A stretch of 26,282 bases of DNA, taken from positions 1-26,282 of the forward strand of contig CAZAEH010000020.1 in assembly GCA_964484255.1 (NCBI GenBank). Direction: 5' to 3'. This document shows, piece by piece, positions 8,138-16,271 of the stretch. Source of the stretch: UBA6215 sp964484255 (GTDB lineage Bacteria > Omnitrophota > Gorgyraeia > Pluralincolimonadales > Pluralincolimonadaceae). How positions within the stretch are numbered: the stretch's first letter is position 1; the number at the start of each line of letters is the position of its first letter. A program made the position numbers and the translations under genes. The notes under the pieces were generated by a model, which saw nothing but the letters and a program-made list of their open reading frames with translations, did no database searches and was not told the DNA's origin.

Positions 8138-9906
8138 GGATAAAACTGCACTGGAAACTCACCGCGCTTTTTTGCCTTATGGTAGCCGTGCTCCTCGGCG
8201 TTACCTATTTTTACCTCGATTCCCACCTGAAGGATTACATGGGCCGGCGCATCAGGGAGGATGTGGTCAAGGACCTTTACCTGGGCAAGGAGCTCCTGGA
8301 CGTTGAGATAGGAGGTAATGCCCTGCCCGCCGATACCGACCGCCTTGCCGATAAGATAGGAAAGGCATTGGGCCTTCGCGCGACCATCGTAGGTATAGAC
8401 GGAAAAGTGCTCGGCGATTCCGATCTGGATGCTGCAGGGCTCGCCAAGGCGGAGAACCATTCGGACCGGCCCGAGATCCGCCAGGCCCTCAACTCGGGGT
8501 TCGGTGAGAGCGGCAACCGTTACAGCTATACACTGAAAAAATATATGCATTACATGGCCGTTCCCCTCGGCAAGGACAAACCGGTAGGGGTCCTGAGGCT
8601 CTCAATACCTCTTGCCGATATCCATATCATCGAAGCGGGAATGATAAAGATAACCTTGATAGCGGTAATGCTGGGCCTGCTGATAGCCGTAGTATTAAGC
8701 GGCGCGCTTTCATTCTTCATTACGCGCCCGATAGCAAGGATATCGGAGGCGGCCAGGGCTATCGCGGGCGGGGATTTTTCGAAGAAAGTAATAATCGGTT
8801 CGCGCGGCGAGATAGGCGCGCTTGCATCAGACCTTAACCGAATGGCCGACGAGATAAAGAGCAGGATGGACCAGGTCACTTCCGGTGAAGCCAGGCTTGA
8901 ATCGGTGCTCCTGGGCATGGCAGAAGGACTTGTCGTCACTGATTCGAAAGGAGATATAATCCTGGCGAATCCCTCGGCCAGGAGGTACTTCTTCATAGAT
9001 ACCCCTCCCGAAGGCAAGAGGCCGCTGGAGGTTGTGCGCAATTCGGCGGTCCAGTCAGCCGTGGACAGGATAATCAAGGAGGGGCAGGGGTTTATCTCCG
9101 AAGAGATCTCGATAAATTTTCCCGAGGAGAGGTCCATGAAGATGAGTGCGGTGCCCATAGTCCGCGACGGCGCGCGCGAAGGGGCCATACTGGTCTTCCA
9201 TGACATAACCGAATTAAGGAGGCTCGAGAACATAAGGAAGGATTTTGTCGCCAATGTCTCGCATGAGCTGAGGACGCCCCTCTCGAGCATAAAAGGTTAT
9301 GCCGAGACGCTCAAGGACGGCAGTGTCGGCGGGCCGGAGGTGAAGGATTTCCTCGACATCATCTACAGGGAAAGCGACCGCCTCGCCAAGCTGATAGATG
9401 ACCTTTTGGATCTGTCCAGGATAGAATCCGGGAAGATGGCAATGGCCTTTGTCCCTATGGACCTGGGGTCGGTGGCAAAACGTGTTTGCGCGATACTTGA
9501 AAAGCAATCGGCGTCAAAATCCATATCGGTAGGCCTTGAGGTACCGGCGGACTTGCCGCGCGTACTCGCGGATGAAGGCAGGCTTTCACAGGTGATAATG
9601 AACCTTCTTGATAACGCGGTCAAGTATACGCCGGAAGGCGGCAAGATAAGATTATCCGCAGCCATTGAAGGCAAGTTTGTCCGGGTGGATATCTCCGATA
9701 CCGGCGTGGGCATCCCCGAAGAAGATATCCTTAGGATATTCGAGAGGTTTTACCGCGTGGATAAGGCGCGCTCCAGGGAACTCGGCGGCACGGGCCTCGG
9801 CCTTTCCATAGTAAAACATATAGTACAGGCCCACGGAGGCAGGGTTTGGGCGGTATCTTCCCCCGGCCGCGGCTCCACCTTCAGTTTCACCATTCCCATA
9901 GCCTAA
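8134..9906 (+). CDS. phoR: PhoR-like sensor histidine kinase
   Basis: A 590-residue membrane kinase partnered with the response regulator it overlaps. Order: TM1 (about 9-28), a periplasmic domain (29-169) of the kind found in Gram-positive PhoR/ResE, TM2 (170-197), HAMP (198-250), PAS (about 253-362), HisKA with His377 in SHELRTPLSS, and HATPase with Asn494 (NLLDNAVKY), DTGVGIPEED at 522-531 and GGTGLGLSIV at 551-560. E. coli PhoR lacks the large periplasmic domain, so this enzyme has the B. subtilis-like layout. It likely reads phosphate status with PstSCAB and PhoU, all encoded just downstream. ResE, WalK or another ligand cannot be excluded from sequence alone, but the context favours PhoR. 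Confidence 0.88.
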   Translation: MRIKLHWKLTALFCLMVAVLLGVTYFYLDSHLKDYMGRRIREDVVKDLYLGKELLDVEIGGNALPADTDRLADKIGKALGLRATIVGIDGKVLGDSDLDAAGLAKAENHSDRPEIRQALNSGFGESGNRYSYTLKKYMHYMAVPLGKDKPVGVLRLSIPLADIHIIEAGMIKITLIAVMLGLLIAVVLSGALSFFITRPIARISEAARAIAGGDFSKKVIIGSRGEIGALASDLNRMADEIKSRMDQVTSGEARLESVLLGMAEGLVVTDSKGDIILANPSARRYFFIDTPPEGKRPLEVVRNSAVQSAVDRIIKEGQGFISEEISINFPEERSMKMSAVPIVRDGAREGAILVFHDITELRRLENIRKDFVANVSHELRTPLSSIKGYAETLKDGSVGGPEVKDFLDIIYRESDRLAKLIDDLLDLSRIESGKMAMAFVPMDLGSVAKRVCAILEKQSASKSISVGLEVPADLPRVLADEGRLSQVIMNLLDNAVKYTPEGGKIRLSAAIEGKFVRVDISDTGVGIPEEDILRIFERFYRVDKARSRELGGTGLGLSIVKHIVQAHGGRVWAVSSPGRGSTFSFTIPIA

Positions 9907-9930
9907 AGACCCTCTTTTTTCCTCCTTTTT

Positions 9931-9985
9931 GTTCACAAAAAGTTCACAATTCCTCCCTTTTTCCGTAACAGTCCTCTTTTATACT
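9931..9985 (+). promoter_or_regulatory. Pho box and -10 of the pst operon
   Basis: The 106-base gap after phoR contains two exact GTTCACA units, at 9931-9937 and 9942-9948, so one 11-base helical turn apart, as in known PhoB/PhoP boxes. A weaker unit (CGTAACA, 9964-9970) keeps the same phase two turns further on. A TATACT -10 lies at 9980-9985, with no -35 of the usual sort (CTTTTT at 9957-9962), which fits an activator-dependent promoter. An AAGGA at 10001-10005 precedes the ATG at 10013. Confidence 0.75.
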
Positions 9986-10012
9986 TCCTATTGAAGATCA
10001 AAGGACCCTCCA

Positions 10013-10420
10013 ATGGATAAACGCAAGACCATCCTTATAGTCGACGACGAGAAAGAGCTTGTGGGGCTTGTCAGTCTGCACATGAACATGTCGGGTTTTG
10101 ACATCCTCACGGCCTACGACGGCAAAGAAGCCCTTGAGGCCTGCGTCTCCAAGGGCCCGGACCTTGTCGTGCTCGATCTTATGATGCCTAAGATAGACGG
10201 AATAGAGGTCTGCAGGATATTAAAGAACAGGTCGGATACCAGGGATATACCGGTAGTGATACTTTCCGCCTTATCGGATACCGAAGAGAAGCTCAGGGCG
10301 TTCGGAGTCGGCGCAGACGATTACGTGACAAAACCTTTCAGCCCGAGAGAATTGAGTATTAGGGTCAGGAAGATCCTGGAAAGAGAGGAGGTGAAAAAGA
10401 ACACAGGGACAATTGTGTAA
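10013..10420 (+). CDS. Stand-alone response regulator receiver (CheY-like)
   Basis: A 135-residue receiver with no output domain. Acidic pocket Asp11-Asp12, phospho-acceptor Asp55 (VVLDLMMPKIDG), Ser85 and Lys107 (VTKPFSPREL) are all present, so it should be phosphorylated. The core most resembles PhoB-type receivers, but the protein stops about 20 residues after KPFSP with a short charged tail. There is no DNA-binding or enzymatic domain. It is the first gene behind the Pho box and so should rise on phosphate starvation. It may act as a phosphate sink for PhoR or as a protein-binding switch; both are inference. It is separated from the porin by 74 bases without an evident terminator. Confidence 0.88.
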   Translation: MDKRKTILIVDDEKELVGLVSLHMNMSGFDILTAYDGKEALEACVSKGPDLVVLDLMMPKIDGIEVCRILKNRSDTRDIPVVILSALSDTEEKLRAFGVGADDYVTKPFSPRELSIRVRKILEREEVKKNTGTIV

Positions 10421-10494
10421 AACCCGCAATACACATTCAAATATACAGATAAGTACCGTATCAGGACGCAAGACGAACAAAAAAGGAGAATAGG

Positions 10495-11802
10495 ATGATG
10501 AAGAAAAGTATTATAATATGTTTGCTGGCCTTATTTTCGGCGGCATCCTGTTCCTACGCCTCGGATATGGATATCCTTGTCCAGAAGCTTGTGGATAAAG
10601 GTGTCCTGACCCCGGGCGAAGGGCAGCAGATATTGACCGAGACTAAGGAAGAGATAAGGAAAGAGATGGCGCAGGGCAAAGTCGCTGGTGTCCCACAGTG
10701 GGTGCAGGACATCAAGCTTAAGGGTGATTTCAGGCTCAGGTACCAGTGGGACAAAGCCAAACAGGCTGCGTCTACGGACAGCCAGCGTGACAGGGCAAGG
10801 ATAAGGCTCAGGATAGGGGCCGAGACGAGGGTGGTGGATAATTTTAACGTCGGTTTTGGTATAGCCACAGGGACCACTTCCGATCCCAAGTCCACCAATA
10901 TAACGCTTGGCGACGGTTTTGCGGCCAAGAACATAGTCTTGGACTACGCTTACGGCAGGTATACTCCCGACTGGAATTCGCCCGTGAGCACGACATTCGT
11001 CGGCGGCCGGTTCAAGAACCCGTTCTGGGAACCGATCGCGGCATTGGTTGACGGCGACATAAACCTGGACGGTGTTTCGACGACCCTCGGGTATAAGGTG
11101 AACGACAGCGCGGACCTTTTCCTGAGCTACGGCTTCCTTACCGTGCTCGAGAATTCTTCCGATCGCGGCGACCCGATACTTAACGTAATACAGCCCGGCG
11201 TCAACTGGAAGATACTTGATAATGTGAAGTTGAAGTCCGCAGTGGACTTCTGGCTTGCCAACGGTGTCAAGAACCACACGGCCATATCATACAGCCCGGG
11301 GTCTAACTCGATGGGAAGGCTGTCCGACCAGAACAGGCAGACGAGCAGTGTTGTATACCTCAACGATTACAAGAGCATAGTGCCCAAGCTGGAAATAGGC
11401 TTTACGGAACCGTTCTTCGGGTTCAACACCGGCTTCCCGTACTTCGGGGTGTTCGGCGAGTATATAAACAACCTCGACCCGAGCGAAAAGAAGACCGGAT
11501 GGATAGCCGGTTTGAAGATAGGCAACGAGAAAGTTTCCGGCAAGAACCAGTGGCAGTTAGTCTATGACTACAGGTTCATAGAGAAGGACGCATTTCTCGA
11601 TATATTCCCGGATTCGGACTTCTACGGGGGTAAGACCAACGCGAAAGGCAACCACCTGTCGTTCAACTACGGTGTCAGCAAGAATTCGGTCCTCACCCTT
11701 TCGTACTTCAATACCAGGAATATGACGAGGTTGACGAACAAGAGCGACAGCTCCAGGCTGCCCGCGCAGACGATCCAGGCCGACTGGACCGTAAAATTCT
11801 AA
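10495..11802 (+). CDS. Putative outer-membrane porin, phosphate-starvation linked
   Basis: A 435-residue protein with a signal peptide (likely cut after SYA, residue 22) and a short helical region (about 25-60, DILVQKLVDKGVLTPGEG) common in the putative porin family. The rest is beta-rich: FRLRYQWD, RARIRLRIGAE, FNVGFGIATG and many similar strands, ending IQADWTVKF with the C-terminal Phe used for outer-membrane assembly. A strand-rich barrel of 14-18 strands is likely. Placed between the Pho-box gene and pstS, it probably lets phosphate or phosphate esters across the outer membrane, as OprP or PhoE do elsewhere, although it is not clearly homologous to either. AAAAGGAGA precedes ATG-ATG at 10495 and 10498. 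Confidence 0.8.
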   Translation: MMKKSIIICLLALFSAASCSYASDMDILVQKLVDKGVLTPGEGQQILTETKEEIRKEMAQGKVAGVPQWVQDIKLKGDFRLRYQWDKAKQAASTDSQRDRARIRLRIGAETRVVDNFNVGFGIATGTTSDPKSTNITLGDGFAAKNIVLDYAYGRYTPDWNSPVSTTFVGGRFKNPFWEPIAALVDGDINLDGVSTTLGYKVNDSADLFLSYGFLTVLENSSDRGDPILNVIQPGVNWKILDNVKLKSAVDFWLANGVKNHTAISYSPGSNSMGRLSDQNRQTSSVVYLNDYKSIVPKLEIGFTEPFFGFNTGFPYFGVFGEYINNLDPSEKKTGWIAGLKIGNEKVSGKNQWQLVYDYRFIEKDAFLDIFPDSDFYGGKTNAKGNHLSFNYGVSKNSVLTLSYFNTRNMTRLTNKSDSSRLPAQTIQADWTVKF

Positions 11803-11812
11803 GGGAGGCAAT

Positions 11813-12634
11813 ATGAAGATAATGAAGAAAGCGATTTTTACGGCGGCATTCTTGGCCGGTATTGCGTCTTTTGCGCCTGCGCAGGCCGCCGATAAGATAG
11901 TCATCGAAGGATCGACCACCGTCCTGCCCATAGCCCAGAAAGCGGCCGAGGTGTTCATGGACAAGAACCCGGCGGTCGATATATCCGTCCGCGGCGGCGG
12001 TTCCGGCGTCGGTATAGCATCTATAATAGACGGCTCATGCGATATCGGGGATGCTTCACGCCCGATGAAGGATGCGGAACTGCAGAAAGCCGCCGATAAA
12101 GGGAAGGACCCTAAGGTCCATGTTGTCGCGATGGACGGCATCGCGGTCATAGTAAATCCGTCGAACAGCATGAATGCCCTAACCAAAAAGCAGGTAAGGG
12201 ACATATTCACGGGTGCCGTCAGCGATTGGTCGGAAGTGGGCGGTCCCGGAGGGAAGATAGTGGCGGTATCGCGCGACAGTTCCAGCGGGACTTATGAGGC
12301 GTTCGGCGAGCTTGCGCTTGAGAAGAAGAAGGTAAGGCCGGATGCGCTTATGCAGGCTTCCAACCAGGCGGTCGCTTCGGTCGTGGCCAAGACACCGGGT
12401 GCCATAGGTTATGTCGGGCTCGGCTATATCACCGATTCAGTGAAGGCGGTCACAATAGACGGCGTGGTCGCATCCAAGGAGACCGTCCTTTCGAATAAGT
12501 ATCCGCTCTCAAGGCCGTTGTTCATGTATACGAACGGCGAACCCAAAGGTACCGTAAAAGCGTTCCTGGATTATGTGTTGAGCGCGGAAGGGCAGAAAAT
12601 AGTTGATGAAGAAGGCTTCGTAGCCTTAAAATAA
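11813..12634 (+). CDS. pstS: Phosphate ABC transporter substrate-binding protein PstS
   Basis: A 273-residue periplasmic phosphate-binding protein. The signal peptide is cut after AQA (residue 25). Binding-loop motifs of PstS are seen: IEGSTTVLPIA near the mature start, RGGGSGVGIASI, and SRDSSSGTYEAF. At 248 mature residues it is of the short PstS type common in Gram-positives and anaerobes. GGGAGG lies at 11803-11808; ATG at 11813 or 11822 could serve. It hands phosphate to PstCA, encoded next after only 4 bases. Confidence 0.95.
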   Translation: MKIMKKAIFTAAFLAGIASFAPAQAADKIVIEGSTTVLPIAQKAAEVFMDKNPAVDISVRGGGSGVGIASIIDGSCDIGDASRPMKDAELQKAADKGKDPKVHVVAMDGIAVIVNPSNSMNALTKKQVRDIFTGAVSDWSEVGGPGGKIVAVSRDSSSGTYEAFGELALEKKKVRPDALMQASNQAVASVVAKTPGAIGYVGLGYITDSVKAVTIDGVVASKETVLSNKYPLSRPLFMYTNGEPKGTVKAFLDYVLSAEGQKIVDEEGFVALK

Positions 12635-12638
12635 GGCC

Positions 12639-13523
12639 ATGGCAAGAGTAAAAGAGAAGGCCATCCGGTGGACATTAGCTGCGTTGGCCTTCTCTTCATT
12701 GATCTTCCTGGTCGGGATAATCATAGTCCTTTTCAAGGAAGGTCTTCCCATATTCAAGGCCGTAAGGCCGGGCGATTTCATATTCGGGAAATTCTGGTAT
12801 CCCACGTATGACCCTCCCGAGTTCGGGATATTCCCGCTTATCATGGCCTCCATGTGGGTCACGCTGGGCGCTTTGTGCGTATGCGTTCCTTTGGGTGTCG
12901 GCAGTGCCTTATATCTTAACGAGATAGCGGGTTTTAAGCAGCGTTCATTATTAAAACCTGCCGTTGAGGTGCTTGCAAGCATCCCCTCGGTCGTCTACGG
13001 TTTTTTCGGGATGGTCGTGGTCGCGCCGTTCATGCAGAATCTGCTGAAACTCGATACGGGCTTATGCGCGCTGACCGCAAGCATAATACTGGGTGTCATG
13101 GCGACACCTACCGTGTGCAGCATAGCCGAGGACGCCCTGAATTGCGTGCCCAACAGTTTTAGGGAAGCTTCTTTTGCCGTCGGCGCCAACAGGTGGCAGA
13201 CACTGACTCAGGTGGTGATTCCCGCGGCGGGCTCGGGAATATCGACCGCGGTAATACTCGGAATAAGCCGCGCTATAGGGGAGACGATGACCGTGCTGAT
13301 GGTCGCGGGAGGTTCCGCGGTAGTACCGAAGTCATTGCTGGATCCCGTCAGGCCTATGACATCGGCCATCGCGGCGGAAATGGGGGAGGCGCCGGTAGGC
13401 GGGCTTCACTACCATTCACTTTTCGCCATAGCGTTGATACTTTTTATCGTGACGTTCGTTTTTAATATAATCGCGGAGCTTGTTAGCCGGAGGTTCAGAA
13501 TAAGACTGGGGCAGAGCGGATGA
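12639..13523 (+). CDS. pstC: Phosphate ABC transporter permease PstC
   Basis: A 294-residue inner-membrane permease with about six membrane segments. The signature coupling loop (VPNSFREASFAVGANRWQT, then ISRAIGETMTVLMVAGG) is typical of PstC. The first helix (about 12-32) is followed by a periplasmic stretch with FGKFWYPTYDPPEFG. It starts 4 bases after pstS and overlaps pstA by four (ATGA). Confidence 0.95.
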   Translation: MARVKEKAIRWTLAALAFSSLIFLVGIIIVLFKEGLPIFKAVRPGDFIFGKFWYPTYDPPEFGIFPLIMASMWVTLGALCVCVPLGVGSALYLNEIAGFKQRSLLKPAVEVLASIPSVVYGFFGMVVVAPFMQNLLKLDTGLCALTASIILGVMATPTVCSIAEDALNCVPNSFREASFAVGANRWQTLTQVVIPAAGSGISTAVILGISRAIGETMTVLMVAGGSAVVPKSLLDPVRPMTSAIAAEMGEAPVGGLHYHSLFAIALILFIVTFVFNIIAELVSRRFRIRLGQSG

Positions 13524-14371
13524 AGAACGGGCATGTTGCACAGAAGATAGGTTTCGGCGCGTTGTTCGGCTGTATGCTGATAACCCTGTTCTTTCTCGGG
13601 GCGATAATATACTTTACCGCAGTACGCGGTATCGGCGCTATATCGTGGGGGTTCCTTACCCAGGTGCCCAGGTCCGGGATGACGCAAGGCGGCGTGGCTC
13701 CCGCGATCGTCGGCACTCTGTACCTGACGGCGGGCTCCATACTTTTCGCGCTGCCGCTCGGGCTGGCATGCGCGATATATCTTTGTGAATATTCCCCGAG
13801 AGGATTTTTAGTGAATATAATAAGGATGAGCATCAACAACCTGGCCGGCGTGCCTTCGGTCGTCTTCGGGCTGTTCGGCCTCGCGGTCTTCGTAAAATTC
13901 ATGAAGTTCGGGGTTTCCATACTGTCAGGGAGCCTGACACTTGGCATACTTGTGCTGCCCATAATAATATCCGCGACACAGGAAGCCCTCATGGCCGTTC
14001 CCCATTCTCTCAGGGAAGCCTCATTGGCCCTTGGAGCGTCCAAATGGGAGACGATAAGGAAGATCGTATTGCCGAGCGCGCTGCCGGGGATATTGACGGG
14101 AGTAATACTCAGTATCGGAAGGGTGGCCGGCGAGACGGCGCCCATATTGTTCACCGCGGCCACGTTCTATTCCAGGAGATACCCGGATTCGGCGTTCTCC
14201 GAGGTCATGGCCCTGCCTTACCATATATACGCGCTCATGACCGAAGGGACCCATCCGGAAAAACAGACCGCGATAGCTTACGGCTGCGCGCTGATACTCA
14301 TGGTATTGGTGCTGGGCGTTTCCGCGATAGCGGTCTTTATCCGCCAACGCCAGAGGATGCAAAATGCCTGA
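13520..14371 (+). CDS. pstA: Phosphate ABC transporter permease PstA
   Basis: A 283-residue inner-membrane permease with about six membrane segments, partner of PstC. VPHSLREASLALGASKWET and GRVAGETAPILFTAA are the PstA coupling-loop and GETAP motifs. It overlaps pstC by four bases and pstB by eight. Confidence 0.95.
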   Translation: MKNGHVAQKIGFGALFGCMLITLFFLGAIIYFTAVRGIGAISWGFLTQVPRSGMTQGGVAPAIVGTLYLTAGSILFALPLGLACAIYLCEYSPRGFLVNIIRMSINNLAGVPSVVFGLFGLAVFVKFMKFGVSILSGSLTLGILVLPIIISATQEALMAVPHSLREASLALGASKWETIRKIVLPSALPGILTGVILSIGRVAGETAPILFTAATFYSRRYPDSAFSEVMALPYHIYALMTEGTHPEKQTAIAYGCALILMVLVLGVSAIAVFIRQRQRMQNA

Positions 14372-15125
14372 TAATGTCAAGATGAAAGCCGAGAAAGTGG
14401 ATTTCTTTTACGGGCCGCGGCATGCCCTGAAGGGGATAGACCTCGATATATGCGAGAACCGTGTCACGGCCATAATAGGGCCGTCCGGATGCGGGAAGTC
14501 CACGTTCATAAGGCTGCTTAACCGCATGAACGAGCTCATACCAAATACCGTCCTTAAAGGGAGGATATCGCTTGACGGGCGCGATATATTCGATCCGTCC
14601 GTTGACCCCGTGGAGATAAGAAGACGCGTGGGAATGGTCTTCCAGAAACCAAACCCATTCCCTAAGAGCATATTCGAGAACATCGCCTACGGCCTTAAAG
14701 TGAACGGCGTCTCGGACAGGAGGGTTATCGAGGAGAGGGTGGTCAAATCCCTGCAGGAAGCGGCATTGTGGCACGAGATAAAGGACAGGATTAACGATAA
14801 CGCCTTGAAATTGTCCGGAGGCCAGCAGCAGAGGCTTTGTATCGCCAGGTGTCTTGCCGTGGAGCCGGAGGTCATACTCTTCGATGAACCGTGCGCGAGC
14901 CTCGACCCGGTTTCCACCCAGAAAATAGAGGAGCTTATACTCCAGCTGAAGAAGGATTATACAATCGCGATAGTTACGCATAACATGCAGCAGGCTGCGC
15001 GCGTATCGGACTACACGGGGTTTTTTCTTCTGGGCGAGCTCATAGAGTTTGACAGGACGCAAAAGATCTTTACCGCCCCATCAGACAAGCGGACCGAGGA
15101 TTACGTGACGGGAAGGTTCGGTTGA
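14364..15125 (+). CDS. pstB: Phosphate ABC transporter ATPase PstB
   Basis: A 253-residue ATPase that powers PstCA. Walker A is GPSGCGKST (39-47), the Q-loop is FQKPNPFP, the signature is LSGGQQQR and Walker B is VILFDEP. The D-loop reads CASLDP where most PstB have TSALDP. RLLNRMNELIP is a PstB hallmark. The start at 14364 overlaps pstA by eight bases; arsC follows one base after the stop. Confidence 0.95.
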   Translation: MPDNVKMKAEKVDFFYGPRHALKGIDLDICENRVTAIIGPSGCGKSTFIRLLNRMNELIPNTVLKGRISLDGRDIFDPSVDPVEIRRRVGMVFQKPNPFPKSIFENIAYGLKVNGVSDRRVIEERVVKSLQEAALWHEIKDRINDNALKLSGGQQQRLCIARCLAVEPEVILFDEPCASLDPVSTQKIEELILQLKKDYTIAIVTHNMQQAARVSDYTGFFLLGELIEFDRTQKIFTAPSDKRTEDYVTGRFG

Positions 15126-15126
15126 T

Positions 15127-15522
15127 ATGAAAAAGATATTGTTCGTGTGCGTGGAGAATTCATGCAGGAGCCAGATGGCGGAAGGGTTCGCGCGGCATTT
15201 CGGCGCAGGGAAGATAGAAGCTTTCAGCGCCGGTTCGAAGCCGTCCGGACAGGTCGACCCGGAAGCTGTGAAAGCGATGTCGGAGTCGGGGATAGATATA
15301 TCGCCGCAAAGGTCCAAGGGTTTTTTTGACCTGCCGGAGAAGAAGTTCGATATAGCCGTTACTATGGGCTGCAAGGATGTCTGCCCGATAGTGCCGGCGG
15401 AAGAGAGTATAGAATGGAATATAGAGGATCCTAAAGGGAAAGGGCCTGAGTTTTTCAGGAAGGTAAGGGATGAAATAGGCCAAAAAGTCAAGGAACTGAT
15501 AGAAGAAAAAGGAGATTCATGA
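15127..15522 (+). CDS. arsC: Arsenate reductase, thioredoxin-coupled LMW-phosphatase type
   Basis: A 131-residue member of the low-molecular-weight tyrosine phosphatase fold. The P-loop is C8-x5-R14 (CVENSCR), and two further cysteines, Cys82 and Cys86 in TMGCKDVCP, match the resolving cysteines of thioredoxin-dependent ArsC, with IEDPKG near the C-terminus in place of the DPY motif of tyrosine phosphatases. It would reduce arsenate to arsenite in the cytosol. Its place between pstB and phoU makes sense because arsenate enters through phosphate transporters. No arsenite exporter or ArsR is in the window. A phosphatase activity cannot be excluded. Confidence 0.85.
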   Translation: MKKILFVCVENSCRSQMAEGFARHFGAGKIEAFSAGSKPSGQVDPEAVKAMSESGIDISPQRSKGFFDLPEKKFDIAVTMGCKDVCPIVPAEESIEWNIEDPKGKGPEFFRKVRDEIGQKVKELIEEKGDS

Positions 15523-16190
15523 TGCAACGCCACTTTGATGAGGAACTCAAGAGCCTTAATGCCCAGATCCTGAGGATGGGTGCAATGACCGAAGAAGCGA
15601 TAATGGATTCGGTAAAGGCCCTGAAGCAGCAGGACAAGGAGATGGCCTTGAAAGTGGTCAATTCCGATAAGCGGATAGATATGATGGAACTGGAGATAGA
15701 AGAGCGCTGTCTTGAGATGCTGGCATTGCACCAACCGGCGGCGATAGACCTCAGGTTCATAACGACCGCGCTGAAACTCAATAACGAGCTTGAAAGGATC
15801 GCGGACCTTGCGGTCGACGTGGCCCAGCGCGTGCTCGAGATCGTCGATAAGCCTTTGTTAAAACCGCTTGTGGACATCCCGAAACTCTGCGTGATAGCCC
15901 AGAATATGGTAAGGCAGTCTATCGATGCATTCGTCAACAGGGACATAGATCTGGCCAGGAATGTGGTCCTTTCGGATTCCGAGGCCGACAAGCTCAAAAG
16001 CCTCGTCCAGAATGAGCTCATCAACGACTTCATGGCAAAGGACGGTTCGACCGCCCCGCGCGCGGTCCCGCTGCTTCTCATAGCGCGCCACCTTGAGCGC
16101 ATGTGCGACCATGCGACGAATATAGCCGAGGATGTCATATACATGGTCCAGGCCAAGGTTGTCAAACACCATCCCGAAAAACTCCAATAA
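15519..16190 (+). CDS. phoU: Phosphate signalling protein PhoU
   Basis: A 223-residue all-helical protein made of two PhoU repeats. Metal-binding motifs of the family are visible: ELERIADLAVDVAQ in the first repeat and HLERMCDHATNIAEDVIYM in the second. PhoU links PstSCAB to PhoR and damps phosphate signalling and uptake. An AAAAAGGAG sits upstream; ATG codons at 15519 and 15522 are both possible, the first overlapping the arsC stop. It is the last gene of the Pho operon. Confidence 0.95.
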   Translation: MMQRHFDEELKSLNAQILRMGAMTEEAIMDSVKALKQQDKEMALKVVNSDKRIDMMELEIEERCLEMLALHQPAAIDLRFITTALKLNNELERIADLAVDVAQRVLEIVDKPLLKPLVDIPKLCVIAQNMVRQSIDAFVNRDIDLARNVVLSDSEADKLKSLVQNELINDFMAKDGSTAPRAVPLLLIARHLERMCDHATNIAEDVIYMVQAKVVKHHPEKLQ

Positions 16191-16218
16191 CTCCAACAAG
16201 CGGTCCGCCCCTTTTTTA

Positions 16219-16247
16219 TTGACAAATATCAACTAAAATGGTAGAAA
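16219..16247 (+). promoter_or_regulatory. Promoter of the Rrf2-cysK-feo operon
   Basis: A perfect TTGACA (16219-16224) is followed after 17 bases by TAGAAA (16242-16247), a four-of-six -10. The ATG is at 16272, with GGAGAG at 16263-16268. Rrf2 regulators often bind their own promoter; no clear dyad was recognised here. Confidence 0.65.
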
Positions 16248-16271
16248 TAGTGGATAATCAATGGAGAGACA

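Noticed and set aside
8550..9290. Long minus-strand open frame opposite phoR
   Set aside because: A shadow of the kinase gene with Ser-rich composition and no recognisable domain; the same holds for the 248-codon frame opposite the porin at 10531-11277.
16199..16217. GCGGTCCGC followed by CCC and six T, as a terminator after phoU
   Set aside because: The stem is only three base pairs with a three-base loop; too weak to call an intrinsic terminator.
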